Origin: Methyloferula stellata AR4
Lineage (GTDB): Bacteria; Pseudomonadota; Alphaproteobacteria; Rhizobiales; Beijerinckiaceae
Direction of reading: 5' to 3'
Assembly (NCBI RefSeq): GCF_000385335.1
Contig: NZ_ARWA01000001.1
Coordinates: 3,116,001 to 3,180,000 of the forward strand
Length of the DNA: 64,000 nucleotides
A model generated the notes under the pieces. The model did no database searches, was not told where the DNA came from, and saw only the letters and a list, made by a program, of their open reading frames with translations. Below are positions 54,477-63,722 of the stretch, one piece after another. The stretch's first letter is position 1. Every line of letters begins with the position of its first letter. The position numbers and the translations under genes are program-made.

Positions 54477-55436
54477 CTAACGTGCGAGGTTGAAGTTGAT
54501 TCCGACACTGCCACGGAAGCTGCCGCCGGGCGGCGGCGGCGGATGGCTCGACGCGACGATTTGGTGGACCGCGGCATCGATCGCACTATTGCCGGATGAA
54601 TGCGTAATCGAGTGCGACAAGATCGCACCCGACGGGCCGATGTTCAAGACCACGCCGACCCTTCCCTGAGCACCCTCCGCTCGGGCTTCAGCCGGATAAA
54701 TTTTATGCCGGGCGAGCTCAGCCGAGACGAGGCCCGCATAGGCTGCCTCCGACATGCGCGCCGAAGGATCGGAGCCATCGCGAACGCCCGCATGACGCGC
54801 CTCCGCGCCCTCGCTGAAATCAGCCGCCTGCTGTTTGGCATGTGCGCGTGCGTCGGCGAGGCGCTTGGCCCGCATGGCCGCTTGGCGCGCCGCCTTCTGC
54901 TGTTTCTTCTTATGGAGCACCTGCAGGATTTTGATCGCCGGTGCGGGCGTTGGCTTCTCGGTCCGTGGCGTATCCGGTTTGGCAACGGCGAGCGGCGGCG
55001 CGTCAGACTGCTCGACCTTCGGCAATTCAGCGCTCAAGAGCGGTGCGACTTCCGGCGTGACTTCGGCGGCGGACGGCTTTGAAATATCGGGATCGTTTTT
55101 GTCGGCAATTTCGGGGGCGGAGTCGACCGGTGGATCTGGAGAAGCGATCGGCGCAGTCTGCGGTGCAGAGACGGCTGAGACCTCTGTCACCGCTTCGCCT
55201 TGAGGGATGACCGTGACCTGGACCTCCTGCATCGGCGTCGCGTCATCCTGCAGCGCGATGAGAAAGATGCCGAAAATTGCCACATGCACGGCCAGCACAG
55301 TGACGAGAAGATAGGGTCGCAACCAAACCGGCTTGAGCCATGACATGTCCAAGGGAGCCGCCGGGACAATCGGCTCGTCGACAGCCGCGCCGGTTTCCGC
55401 CGCAGAGGTTTCGATCGAAAGGGCGGAAGGCGTCAT
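54477..55436 (-). CDS. tonB: Energy transducer TonB
   Basis: A 319-residue TonB. One N-terminal membrane segment (about 38-58, [19 protein letters not shown]), a long Pro/Ala/Glu/Lys-rich periplasmic region with a charged helical stretch near 180-205 ([20 protein letters not shown]), and a C-terminal TonB domain with [20 protein letters not shown] and [20 protein letters not shown]. It spans the periplasm to energise TonB-dependent receptors using ExbB-ExbD. Its ATG overlaps the exbD stop by 4 nt. The adjacent receptor at 59132-61438 is the obvious partner. Confidence 0.92.
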   Translation of the reverse strand: MTPSALSIETSAAETGAAVDEPIVPAAPLDMSWLKPVWLRPYLLVTVLAVHVAIFGIFLIALQDDATPMQEVQVTVIPQGEAVTEVSAVSAPQTAPIASPDPPVDSAPEIADKNDPDISKPSAAEVTPEVAPLLSAELPKVEQSDAPPLAVAKPDTPRTEKPTPAPAIKILQVLHKKKQQKAARQAAMRAKRLADARAHAKQQAADFSEGAEARHAGVRDGSDPSARMSEAAYAGLVSAELARHKIYPAEARAEGAQGRVGVVLNIGPSGAILSHSITHSSGNSAIDAAVHQIVASSHPPPPPGGSFRGSVGINFNLAR

Positions 55437-56023
55437 TGATGTGATGGGTCCGAAGCCGAAGGTGTCGCGGGAGCCGCCGGCATGCGAGTGCCGTCGGAAG
55501 CAGCTGGCCTAGCCTTGCCTTCTGCATTGTCATTGGTTCGGACGGCGGGGCTTGTGGAAGCGTCCTGCTTGGTCTGCGCCTCGCTTTTGGCAGACGTATC
55601 CGCTTTGGTATGCGGGTCGGCAACGATCGCAATATGCGTCAGCCCATTGCTTGCAAGCAGATCCATGATCGCGACGACATCGCCATAGGCAGCGTCTTTG
55701 TCGCCGCGCAGATGAATGATTTGCGTCGTGTCGCTGCCAAGCTTCTCGTGGATCGCGTCGATGAGCTTATCTTGCTCGATGATGTCTGGACCAAGACTCA
55801 AGCTTTTGTCCTTACCGACAGTGACGATGACGGGCGCCTTTTGATCGAGCGGCTGGATCTGCTTGGCCTGCGGAAGATTGACCTTCATGCCGGAGGCGAG
55901 CATTGGCGCCGTCACCATGAAAATGATGAGAAGCACGAGCATGACGTCGACGAGCGGCGTCACGTTGATTTCGGCGAGCGGACGATAAAGGCCCCTTGCG
56001 GACTTCGGCGACATCATGGCCAT
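55433..56023 (-). CDS. exbD: Biopolymer transport protein ExbD, C-terminally extended
   Basis: A 196-residue ExbD/TolR protein. Family marks are [20 protein letters not shown] with the key membrane Asp (VDVMLVLL), then periplasmic [24 protein letters not shown]. ExbD is usually ~140 residues; here a Ser/Thr/Ala/Pro-rich tail of about 55 residues follows the fold. It forms the proton channel with ExbB. The gene overlaps tonB by 4 nt and lies 15 nt after exbB. Confidence 0.92.
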   Translation of the reverse strand: MAMMSPKSARGLYRPLAEINVTPLVDVMLVLLIIFMVTAPMLASGMKVNLPQAKQIQPLDQKAPVIVTVGKDKSLSLGPDIIEQDKLIDAIHEKLGSDTTQIIHLRGDKDAAYGDVVAIMDLLASNGLTHIAIVADPHTKADTSAKSEAQTKQDASTSPAVRTNDNAEGKARPAASDGTRMPAAPATPSASDPSHQ

Positions 56024-56038
56024 GCGTGTTCGCCTTCT

Positions 56039-56674
56039 CTACGCGGCTTCTTTCAGATTGCGGCCGCGCAGAACGCCGACCGCATGATCCTCGACGAGAT
56101 CGGAGAGTTCCTGCCCAAGCCGTGTGAAGGACGCCACGAGCCGATTATAGGCAAAGGCCGCCGGGATCGCCGCAGCAAGTCCATAGGCCGTGGCGGCAAG
56201 CGCTTCGGCGATGCCGGGCGCGACGACGGCGAGGCTTGTGTCCTTGGCTTCGGCAATGCCGGAGAAAGCCGTCATGATTCCCCAAACCGTTCCGAACAAA
56301 CCGACGAAAGGTGCGACGGAGGCAATCACTGCGAGGTTCGGCAGGCCGCCCTCCGCGCGCACCAGCAAAATCCGTGCGCAGCGCATCATGGCCTCCATAA
56401 TGCGCTGGCGTCTTTCGCCAGCCGTCTCTTGGTCGATGGGTTGATGCGCGGCTTCGGCGCCCGCGGCGAAGATGCCTCCAAGCTTATTCGCGCGCCCCTT
56501 GCCGGCATTGCGCACGGCGCGGCGCAATCGCGTCAAACCATAAAAGCTTTCGAGAATGAGAAACCAGCACCAAACGGATGCCGCGATGAGAAGCGCCATC
56601 ACGAGCTTGCCGACAGGCCCCGCCGCCCAGAACAAATCGACAGGTGAGATGCTAAGGGCATTCGTCGATTCCAT
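56039..56674 (-). CDS. exbB: Biopolymer transport protein ExbB/TolQ family
   Basis: A 211-residue three-helix protein. The helices are near 18-40 (GKLVMALLIAASVWCWFLIL), 113-135 (VIASVAPFVGLFGTVWGIMT) and 152-175 (IAEALAATAYGLAAAIPAAF), with the conserved APFVGLFGTVWGIM and EALAATAYGLAAAIP blocks. GGGGGAG precedes the ATG at 56674. First gene of the exbB-exbD-tonB operon; the operon is headed away from the nitrogenase-like gene. Assignment to Exb rather than Tol is based on the tonB and receptor neighbours; no tolA, tolB or pal is present. Confidence 0.92.
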   Translation of the reverse strand: MESTNALSISPVDLFWAAGPVGKLVMALLIAASVWCWFLILESFYGLTRLRRAVRNAGKGRANKLGGIFAAGAEAAHQPIDQETAGERRQRIMEAMMRCARILLVRAEGGLPNLAVIASVAPFVGLFGTVWGIMTAFSGIAEAKDTSLAVVAPGIAEALAATAYGLAAAIPAAFAYNRLVASFTRLGQELSDLVEDHAVGVLRGRNLKEAA

Positions 56675-57459
56675 GGCTCCCCCTTATACGGTGCTACGAT
56701 ATGTAAAGACTCTAGCGCCTTCGGATACTCGGAGCATGTTGGCTTTAAGCTCTGCCATTTCATCTGCACTCTTAACGAGCGCAAAAATGTACTCCCGATA
56801 CGCTATATTTATTTAATATATGATAGATCCGATGTCTCGCCCAATGTTGTCGCATGTTGACGATGGAGGCGCCGTCTCTTGCGCCAACAAACCTCCGCGT
56901 TCGGGCAAGCTGCGTTCGTTGATCTTGCCATTCACATCAAAAGCGCGGAAGCAAACGGGCGATTCTGAAATTGAATTCAGCAAGGCCGAAAAGCCGAAGA
57001 GTTCCCAGCGGCGATGATGCCGATCATCATGCCATCGGTGCGTCCCCCATGCTGCCGCGTGGGTCGAGCGCGTCCTTGCGTTATCCATTGATGATCGAAA
57101 ATCTGATAACCGAAAATCGTGCGCGATGATGTTCGCGATTTGCAACCGGATCGATTGAAGCGGCTCATAACCGAAGACATTCGCGACGCCTATTGGTTAC
57201 AATATAGCGGCATATAGCCAAGTTACTGAACCTTTAAGCGGCAGAAAAATGCATTCTGCTCGTCTGCTGGTCGGCCGGTACGGCTCGATGCTTAACGTAA
57301 ATGCAGAATGGATAAACCAGCGTAGTGTCAGAGATCGGCAACTTTATTGTTCCATTCTCGACAATAAAGTAATCCATTTCAGACAAAAACAAATTCGATT
57401 GACGGCTTTCGTCATTTTCGGTTTGGTTATGTAAAGTAACTATACCGTATGGTCCAAGA
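56675..57459. other. 785-nt AT-rich divergent spacer
   Basis: Between exbB (leftward) and the NifD-like gene (rightward). It is clearly less GC-rich than the rest of the window, especially 56790-56830 and 57200-57440. No gene is supported, although frames of ~65-120 codons exist. Structure includes AAATCG (57114-57119) / CGATTT (57136-57141) inverted and the GATAACCGAAAATCG / CATAACCGAAGAC imperfect repeat. Both promoters and probably a metal-responsive operator should lie here; no consensus Fur or ICE box could be confirmed by eye. Confidence 0.5.
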
Positions 57460-58977
57460 GTGTCGCGTAACCCTTTTCTTCCCAAGAGCCCAACCCGTTG
57501 GAAAAGCGGTGCGGCTAAAGGCACCTTCGGCATTCCTGCCTGGCCTGGCACGGCCGCCGCGGATGGACCACAGCCGGCCTCAGTCGGCATCACTCCTTAT
57601 AAGAAGAGCGCGCGGGGGCGACCGCCGAAGAACCACGCTCTCGCTCTCACAAAGGTCGGTTCGATCGATACAAACGAAGTGCCAGTCTCGCGCGCGCATC
57701 CGCACGCTGGCAGGCTCAACTTTGCCTGGGGTCATTTCCTCCTTCAAAGCGGCGCGGGTTGGGGTTCGAGCCTCGACATGCTGGCCTTGGCGCATGGACC
57801 CGTTGGCTGCGGTGCGTTTGGCCAGAACTTTCGCATCAATCTGCCGGGCTTCGCACAAGGCATTGAGAGTTTCACAGCTCTGCATGCGTGTACGAATGTG
57901 ACCAAATCTGATCTCGACAGTGGTGGCGATGCGAAACTCGAGAGATCGCTCGACGAAGCTCAGGAGCTTTTCCCGATGGCGCGTGGTGTCGCCATCCTGA
58001 TCGAAGATCCGCTTACCTTTGTTGGCGCAAACATCCTGGGAATTACCAAAGCCAAGACGAAAGAATCGGGAAAGCTGGTCGTCTCGTCAACGTTTGGGCC
58101 AACGTCAACGGTCGTCGACGCCGAGGCGGCAGCCATAAGAGCCGCTGCAATTCATCAATCGGGCGCGCGCGCGACGTCCTATGACGTTGCAATACCCTTC
58201 AGGCGAGAAGCCGCCGCGAATGTCTGGCTGGTATCCAAGCTCCTGCGCGATATCGGCCTTAATCCGGTGCATGAATTTACCGGATCATCGACGAGCGATC
58301 TGGCAAGAATCCGTCAATGCAAACTGGTTTTAGGCTTTGCTCATAGGCATGATCTTCCGTTGGAATTCCTGCCCGGTTGCTCCGCGCAATTTTTACGGCG
58401 GTGGTTCGGCACGCCCCTCGTCTGGACCTGTTTTGGCGGCCCCTCCTCTACCGATGCCTCCCTGCGCGCGATCGCAGCGCATTTCGATTGGAAGATTAAG
58501 CGGCGCACCGAAATGGTCATCGCCGCCAATCGGAAAAAGGTTGATGCGCTTGTCGCCTATTACCGCCCCCGTTTGCAGGACAAGCTTGTCCTCGATCTCG
58601 ATGGCGACCCCGAAACCTTGCTCGAATGTTATCGGCTTCTCGGCTTCAGAGTGGGCAACGAAAAAGGCTGGCCGGGCAAGACAGGCGTATGGCGAACGCC
58701 GCGCGTGTCTCTTGACCGGCGCCGGCCGAGCGAGAAAGCGGTCGACGCTTACATAGCGGAAGCCAAACCGGACTATGTGATCTATCCGAAGCGGGATGAG
58801 TTCGATTGGCGCAAACGCGGCTATGCCGCGCTTCCATTCTCTCCGTTCCTCGATCAGCAGATCAACGCGTTCTGGGGCTATGACGGCTTTGCATGTCTCG
58901 CAACCGCGCTCGACCGGCATTTGAACACGCCATGGCGCAAGCTCGTGAAACCGCCTTGGCCCGAAGAGAGCGGTTGA
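57460..58977 (+). CDS. Diverged nitrogenase component-1 (NifD-like) protein
   Basis: A 505-residue protein whose residues ~100-500 follow the NifD/E fold. Alignable blocks are AHGPVGCGAF (111-120), SGGDAKLERSLDEAQELFPM (154-173), GPTSTVVDAEAAAI, SYDVAIPFRREAAANVW, the RAIAAHFDWKIKRRTEMVIA block, VVAYYRPRL-like VAYYRPRLQDK (365-375) and FWGYDGFACLATALDRHLNT. Of the P-cluster cysteines only C117 (NifD C88) remains; the C154 position is D183 and the C62 position has no Cys. The FeMoco ligand His442 is F463 and the Cys275 position is unclear (C307 possible). Start is a GTG at 57460, with a 100-residue basic extension. It is not a conventional nitrogenase; its partner may lie beyond the window. 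Confidence 0.85.
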   Translation: MSRNPFLPKSPTRWKSGAAKGTFGIPAWPGTAAADGPQPASVGITPYKKSARGRPPKNHALALTKVGSIDTNEVPVSRAHPHAGRLNFAWGHFLLQSGAGWGSSLDMLALAHGPVGCGAFGQNFRINLPGFAQGIESFTALHACTNVTKSDLDSGGDAKLERSLDEAQELFPMARGVAILIEDPLTFVGANILGITKAKTKESGKLVVSSTFGPTSTVVDAEAAAIRAAAIHQSGARATSYDVAIPFRREAAANVWLVSKLLRDIGLNPVHEFTGSSTSDLARIRQCKLVLGFAHRHDLPLEFLPGCSAQFLRRWFGTPLVWTCFGGPSSTDASLRAIAAHFDWKIKRRTEMVIAANRKKVDALVAYYRPRLQDKLVLDLDGDPETLLECYRLLGFRVGNEKGWPGKTGVWRTPRVSLDRRRPSEKAVDAYIAEAKPDYVIYPKRDEFDWRKRGYAALPFSPFLDQQINAFWGYDGFACLATALDRHLNTPWRKLVKPPWPEESG

Positions 58978-59069
58978 TGCGTTAGTCCGCATCCTTCTTC
59001 CAACAATCAAATGATTCAAGGCCGCAGGTACCGCTGCGCGTCAATGACAGTTCACGTCCAAAAAAGCGT

Positions 59070-59082
59070 TCCACAAAGTGGA
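59070..59082. promoter_or_regulatory. Palindrome upstream of the receptor gene
   Basis: TCCACAAAGTGGA, a perfect 5-bp inverted pair around AAA, 50 nt before the receptor start, in the 154-nt spacer after the NifD-like gene. It might be an operator site or the base of a small hairpin. No regulator is assigned. Confidence 0.35.
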
Positions 59083-59131
59083 GCAACTCAAGCACTCGCA
59101 TAACAAAAATAACGGCTGTGGGGGCCAGACC

Positions 59132-61438
59132 ATGAAACAAAAATCTTTATACGATCCAAGAATCGGCCGATCTCCTCACGCGCGGAGCTTAACAAAAGGT
59201 CTTCATCGCCAAGCGCTCACCAGTTGTGCGTCGCTCCTAGCAATGATGGCAGCAATGGCATCTGCATATGCGCAACAAGCGACGACGCCTATTCCGGATG
59301 TATCGGTTAATGCGCCGGCGCCGGTTAAGAACGACGGCAGCGCGGCAGCCGGTTATCGCGTGGATGATTCAACGGCGACGGGCCCATTCTGGGGCGACTT
59401 GCCGCTGCAGGATGCGCCGTATTCGATTAACGTGATCCCGGCCGAGCAAATTCAAAATATGCAGGTTTACAGTCTGCAAGATGCCTTGAAATACGACCCC
59501 GATATTCAGTTCTCGAACAATAACCACAACGATGGCACGGCAAGCAGCTACAAAATCCGCGGCTTCTCATTGGGCGGAAATTATGGCCAAGGCGTCACCT
59601 TGGAAGGTCTGCAAAGCTCAATGGGCGTCAATCCGGCGTTGGAGGATAAGCAACAGATCGAAGTCCTCGACGGCGTCAACGGCTTTCTCTATGGCGTGCA
59701 GCAGGTCGGCGGCAATATCAACACGGTGCTAAAACGGCCGACCGCGGTGCCCTATTTCGCGATCGAAGGCGGCGATAATGCAGGCTCCAATGGCTATGGT
59801 CATTTGGATATCGGCGGGCCGCTCAAAGTGCCCGGACTTGATGAAAGCGTCTTCGGCTACCGCCTCAATCTCGTCGATCAAGCCGGCGGCACGAACCTAA
59901 AAAATCAAAGCCTCAAACGCAGTTTAGAAAGCGGCGCGATCGACATTCATCTGCCCGATGACATGCTCCTTCAATTCAACGCATCGCATAGCAACTACCA
60001 TCTCTGGGGCCTGAATCAGCTCTTTCTCGGCGTTGGGAGTCCAAACGGAAATTATATTTCCATGCCTCCGCTCGATCCTTCGTCGTACATAACGGATCCC
60101 CAAGCGACATGGATGGAAGACAACATCACGGCCGGTACAAAATTCACCTGGAAGCTCAACGACACGTTTACGTTCCGGTCGGAATATCAGTATGGGCAAG
60201 ACCAAGTTTACGGCAATGCGCATCCCTATAACAGCGTAACCAATCAGGCGACCGGCGCGATGACCGTGCTTGATCTCGCGGGCGCAGGGGAAAGCACCAC
60301 CTACACGCATGCGGGATACGCGTTCCTCGATACGTCGTTCTCGACCTTCGACATCAACCACAAAGTTACGACGGGATTCAACGGAGACACTTATGAAGCC
60401 ACAAGAGGGCCGCTCCAGAGCGCGAAGGTAACCGGTAGCGCAGGGCCTTTGTGCAATTACTACGCGCAATATCTCTGCAATTATGGCGCAATCCTGGCTA
60501 CGCCTGTCGCACCACAAGCCAACGCAGGTCCGTTTTACTGGAGCTACGCCAAAAACTATATGATTGGCGACGAGCTTAAGATGTTTGGCGACAAGCTCAT
60601 CGTCCTCGCGGGCGCGAATTACGCTCAGACCGGCACCTTTCAGCCTAAAGGCTATCAGTCGGCAGCGCTCACACCCGCGGTCGCAATTGTCTATAAGATT
60701 CTGCCTTGGCTTTCGACATATGCCAGCTTTCAGCAATCGCTGCAGGGAGGCGGCGTCGTCCCGGCGACCGACGGCTCCGGCCATGCCTTCACCAATGTCG
60801 GCGCGACGATTCCGCCTTACATGGGCACGCAGGTCGAAGTCGGCGTTAAGGCGACGGTCGGCACCAACCTCCTCGTCACCGCCGATGTTTTTCGAATCGA
60901 CCAGCCAGCTATCTACACGCAATTAAACGGAGACGGGACGGCCACCGATGAGGTGGGCGGAAGTCAGCTCGACCAAGGCGTAGAGTTCAAAGTCACTGGC
61001 AAGCTTTGGGACGATCTCACGCTCGTCGGCGGCGCAACTCTGATGGATCCGCGGCTGAATTATGAACCTGCCGCACCTTATCAGCAGGGTGAACTGCCCG
61101 CATATGTATCGCCGCTCGAAGGCAAGCTCTACGCGGAATATAATATTCCCTATTTCGCTGAAGCACCTTGGGCGCACAATATCATTTTGACCGGCGGTCT
61201 CACCTACACTGGACCGTTCCATGCGAACGTCCCGTCTCAGACCTCGCAAATCGCAATAACCAAAATCAATGGATACACGACCGGGGATCTCGGCTTCCGC
61301 TACGTGACCAAACTCTACGATCACCAGCTTACGATGCGATTCACCTGCACCAATGTGACCAACCACGCCTATTGGGCTGAGTCTGGATATTGGGGTCAAC
61401 CGCGCACCTATCTCGCCACCGCGGAGTTCAAGTGGTAA
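59132..61438 (+). CDS. TonB-dependent siderophore-type receptor
   Basis: A 768-residue outer-membrane receptor from ATG 59132. Signal peptide with a long charged lead (about 1-48, ending AYAQQA), then a plug domain (about 65-215; DAPYSINVIPAEQIQNMQVY, SLQDALKYDPDIQF, IEVLDGVNGFLYGVQQVGGN), followed by a 22-strand-type barrel ending AEFKW. A canonical TonB box is not obvious. The plug and barrel blocks match the siderophore-receptor class (FhuE/FcuA-like) rather than vitamin B12 receptors. Two cysteines lie together in an extracellular-loop region (CNYYAQYLCNYG). The downstream gene starts within its stop codon (TAATG), so receptor and binding protein are co-translated. Confidence 0.9.
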   Translation: MKQKSLYDPRIGRSPHARSLTKGLHRQALTSCASLLAMMAAMASAYAQQATTPIPDVSVNAPAPVKNDGSAAAGYRVDDSTATGPFWGDLPLQDAPYSINVIPAEQIQNMQVYSLQDALKYDPDIQFSNNNHNDGTASSYKIRGFSLGGNYGQGVTLEGLQSSMGVNPALEDKQQIEVLDGVNGFLYGVQQVGGNINTVLKRPTAVPYFAIEGGDNAGSNGYGHLDIGGPLKVPGLDESVFGYRLNLVDQAGGTNLKNQSLKRSLESGAIDIHLPDDMLLQFNASHSNYHLWGLNQLFLGVGSPNGNYISMPPLDPSSYITDPQATWMEDNITAGTKFTWKLNDTFTFRSEYQYGQDQVYGNAHPYNSVTNQATGAMTVLDLAGAGESTTYTHAGYAFLDTSFSTFDINHKVTTGFNGDTYEATRGPLQSAKVTGSAGPLCNYYAQYLCNYGAILATPVAPQANAGPFYWSYAKNYMIGDELKMFGDKLIVLAGANYAQTGTFQPKGYQSAALTPAVAIVYKILPWLSTYASFQQSLQGGGVVPATDGSGHAFTNVGATIPPYMGTQVEVGVKATVGTNLLVTADVFRIDQPAIYTQLNGDGTATDEVGGSQLDQGVEFKVTGKLWDDLTLVGGATLMDPRLNYEPAAPYQQGELPAYVSPLEGKLYAEYNIPYFAEAPWAHNIILTGGLTYTGPFHANVPSQTSQIAITKINGYTTGDLGFRYVTKLYDHQLTMRFTCTNVTNHAYWAESGYWGQPRTYLATAEFKW

Positions 61439-62634
61439 TGGCGGCCACCCCTCGCGCAAGCGCAAGCCGGTTCATGCCGGCTCGCGCCTTTAAGGAGCTG
61501 ACCTGGCTCGCGCCCTTCGTCTGCGTCGGGCTCATCACGCTTGCGCCTTTGCGTCCTCCGCCGGTCCTGCCGCCTTTCGCGCAAAGCCGCATCGTAACCG
61601 ATGCAGAAGGTGTGAACGTTGCTGTTCCCACGCCGTTTCGCGCGATTGCCGATCACGGCGGTTCCAATTTCCTGGAGACGACGCATGCGCCGGAGATGCT
61701 GTTTAAAGGCGGCGGCGCCTGGGATCGCGACTTTTGGTTCGCCAGCGGACTTATGGCACGGATCTATCCTCAGGTCTTGAAGGACGCCGATCGATGGAAT
61801 GCTCCCTCCGACCTCGAATCTCTCCTGGCTTATGAGGACAGCGCGACTTTTCTCTCGCCTTTCATGTTCGGCAATCGCGCAGAACCCTTGATGCGGCGCA
61901 TTGGCCTCGCGGCTCTTTCACTGAGTTCGCATCCCAAAACGAAAGACGAGTCGATTTTTACTGCAATCCGTATTGAGGCCGAAGCCATGGCGAATGAAAG
62001 CCAAGGCGAGTCCTTCATCACGGGCTATCAGAAAGCCTATGCGGATTTGAAAAAGGACCTGCGGCCGGAAGCACTGACACATGTCCCGCGCGTCGTCGGC
62101 ATGGGAAGTTCCGCCAGCGATTGGAGCCGTCTTTTTGTATTCGGGAGCAAGGAAACCCGGTTCCACCATCAGTATGAGCGCGCCGGAGTCGAAAACGCGA
62201 CTGAGCCTTATGAGGATACCGGGCGTCAACAGGATGCCGAACGCATTCTGGCGATGAACCCGGATATCATTTTCCTGGTGCTGGAAAGCGTTCAAGACTT
62301 CCACCGTGACCCGCGTTGGCAAGGGCTAAAGGCGGTTCAAAACGATCGCGTCTATAATGGCCTTCGAAGCGTGAGAGGGAGCGTCGAGCCGTTGCATGGT
62401 CTCGACTTCCGTCCGCTCTGGGCGCGGTGGATGGCTGAGATCGCGCATCCAGACCGTCTCCAGCCAAAAGTCCGCGCACTGCTGCGCGATCATTTCAATG
62501 AAGCCTATGGATACGCGCTCAGCGACGCCGAGGTCGATGATCTGTTGCGCATCGACGAAAACAAAAACTCGGCCGGCTATGCAAGGTTCACTCGTGACAA
62601 CATCAAAAGCACACGACAGGAGGCGACCCAATGA
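61438..62634 (+). CDS. FecB/BtuF-type periplasmic binding protein
   Basis: A 398-residue ABC substrate-binding protein. ATG 61438 overlaps the receptor stop (TAATG). A hydrophobic stretch (about 17-38, ELTWLAPFVCVGLITLAPLR) is a signal or anchor with no lipobox. The class III pattern VTDAEGVNVAVPTPFRAIAD follows (~53-72), then an insert-rich N-lobe (LESLLAYEDSATFLSPFMFG) and a C-lobe with MNPDIIFLVLESVQDFHRDP, WQGLKAVQNDRVYNGL, as in Fe-siderophore and cobalamin binders. It is longer than most (~300). The C-terminal ~60 residues (FNEAYGYALSDAEVDDLLRI) are helical. Overlaps the permease start by 4 nt. Confidence 0.85.
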   Translation: MAATPRASASRFMPARAFKELTWLAPFVCVGLITLAPLRPPPVLPPFAQSRIVTDAEGVNVAVPTPFRAIADHGGSNFLETTHAPEMLFKGGGAWDRDFWFASGLMARIYPQVLKDADRWNAPSDLESLLAYEDSATFLSPFMFGNRAEPLMRRIGLAALSLSSHPKTKDESIFTAIRIEAEAMANESQGESFITGYQKAYADLKKDLRPEALTHVPRVVGMGSSASDWSRLFVFGSKETRFHHQYERAGVENATEPYEDTGRQQDAERILAMNPDIIFLVLESVQDFHRDPRWQGLKAVQNDRVYNGLRSVRGSVEPLHGLDFRPLWARWMAEIAHPDRLQPKVRALLRDHFNEAYGYALSDAEVDDLLRIDENKNSAGYARFTRDNIKSTRQEATQ

Positions 62635-63722
62635 CGGATATCACTCTTGCCGGTGGATCATTGACCGATGCGCGACAACCGAAAGACAGCGGCGCCAGGT
62701 TTGGCTGGCTTGTGCCGCTCCTTTTGGTGGTCGCTGTCTTCGCCGCGATCGTCGGCTCGCTCTGTATCGGCGCTTATCCGATGTCCTTCTGGCGGGCGGG
62801 CGAGATCGTCTTGCACCTCGTATGGCCTTTCCCCTTGCCGGACAATCCGTCCTGGAGCCTTAAGGAATTGACCGTCGTCGAGATCATCCGGCTGCCGCGC
62901 GTCCTGCTCGCGACGCTCGCCGGCATGGCGCTCGGCATGTCGGGGACCGCCTTGCAAGGCATGATGCGCAATCCGCTCGTCGGCCCCGACCTCGTCGGAG
63001 TCTCTTCGGGCGCGGCACTCGGCAGCGTGATGGCGATCCTGTTTGATTTGCCGCCGGCGGGCATCGTCGCGGTCGCCTTTTGCGGGGGCCTTGGTGCCAT
63101 GGCCTGCACGTTCAGCCTCGCGAAACTCGCTCGAGGCAGCACCGACGGCGTCGCTCTCATCCTTGCCGGTATTTTCATCAGCGCTTTTTGCATGAGCTGC
63201 GTCGGGCTCGCACAATTCCTGGCAAACGACGCACAACTGCCAAACATGGTCGTCTGGCTGCTCGGCACATTCACGCGCGCAGATGAAAAGAGCGTCTGGA
63301 TGATCGCCATTCCGACACTTGGCGGCGGCGCCGTGCTGATGCTTTTACGCTGGCGGTTCAATCTTCTTTCGCTCGGCGATCTCGATGCAGCCTCGCTCGG
63401 CATCAATGCTTGGTCCCTGCGTTGGTCGGCCATCGCCATTGTTTCCTTGATCATCGCTGCGCAAGTCTCGGTCAGCGGCGTCATCGGCTGGATCGGATTG
63501 GTCATTCCGCATTGCGCCCGCATGCTCGTCGGGCCGGACCACCGCCGTCTGCTGCCGGCCTCGGCATTACTCGGCGCACTCTTCACACTCGGCATCGACG
63601 ATTTCACCCGGACGATCCTGCGCGCCGAAGTTCCGGTCGGCGTGATGACGGCTCTCATCGGCACACCGATCATCTGCTTTCTCTTTTGGAAGACGCAAAC
63701 CAAAGGTTGGATCAGTGACTGA
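62631..63722 (+). CDS. FecCD-family ABC permease 1
   Basis: A 363-residue BtuC/FecCD-type permease of about ten helices. Family blocks: RLPRVLLATLAGMALGMSGT, LQGMMRNPLVGPDLVGVSSG, ISGVIGWIGLVIPHCAR-like VSGVIGWIGLVIPHCARMLV, HRRLLPASALLGALFTLGID and EVPVGVMTALIGTPIICFLF. It transports an Fe-siderophore, cobalamin or similar chelate across the inner membrane with the binding protein upstream. ATG 62631 overlaps the preceding stop by 4 nt. The next permease starts 8 nt inside its end and is a close relative. Confidence 0.93.
   Translation: MTDITLAGGSLTDARQPKDSGARFGWLVPLLLVVAVFAAIVGSLCIGAYPMSFWRAGEIVLHLVWPFPLPDNPSWSLKELTVVEIIRLPRVLLATLAGMALGMSGTALQGMMRNPLVGPDLVGVSSGAALGSVMAILFDLPPAGIVAVAFCGGLGAMACTFSLAKLARGSTDGVALILAGIFISAFCMSCVGLAQFLANDAQLPNMVVWLLGTFTRADEKSVWMIAIPTLGGGAVLMLLRWRFNLLSLGDLDAASLGINAWSLRWSAIAIVSLIIAAQVSVSGVIGWIGLVIPHCARMLVGPDHRRLLPASALLGALFTLGIDDFTRTILRAEVPVGVMTALIGTPIICFLFWKTQTKGWISD

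Noticed and set aside
56813-57145. A minus-strand frame of 110 codons in the exbB/NifD-like spacer
   Set aside because: No recognisable protein features, no ribosome binding site and unlikely composition; treated as noise in an AT-rich spacer.
57234-57593. A minus-strand frame of 119 codons overlapping the NifD-like start
   Set aside because: No family features and no ribosome binding site; its first third is the antisense of the NifD-like coding start.
57460-58977. A genuine nitrogenase alpha subunit (NifD, VnfD or AnfD)
   Set aside because: Two of three P-cluster cysteines and the cofactor His are missing, and no NifH, NifK, NifE, NifN or NifB gene is near; only the fold is shared.
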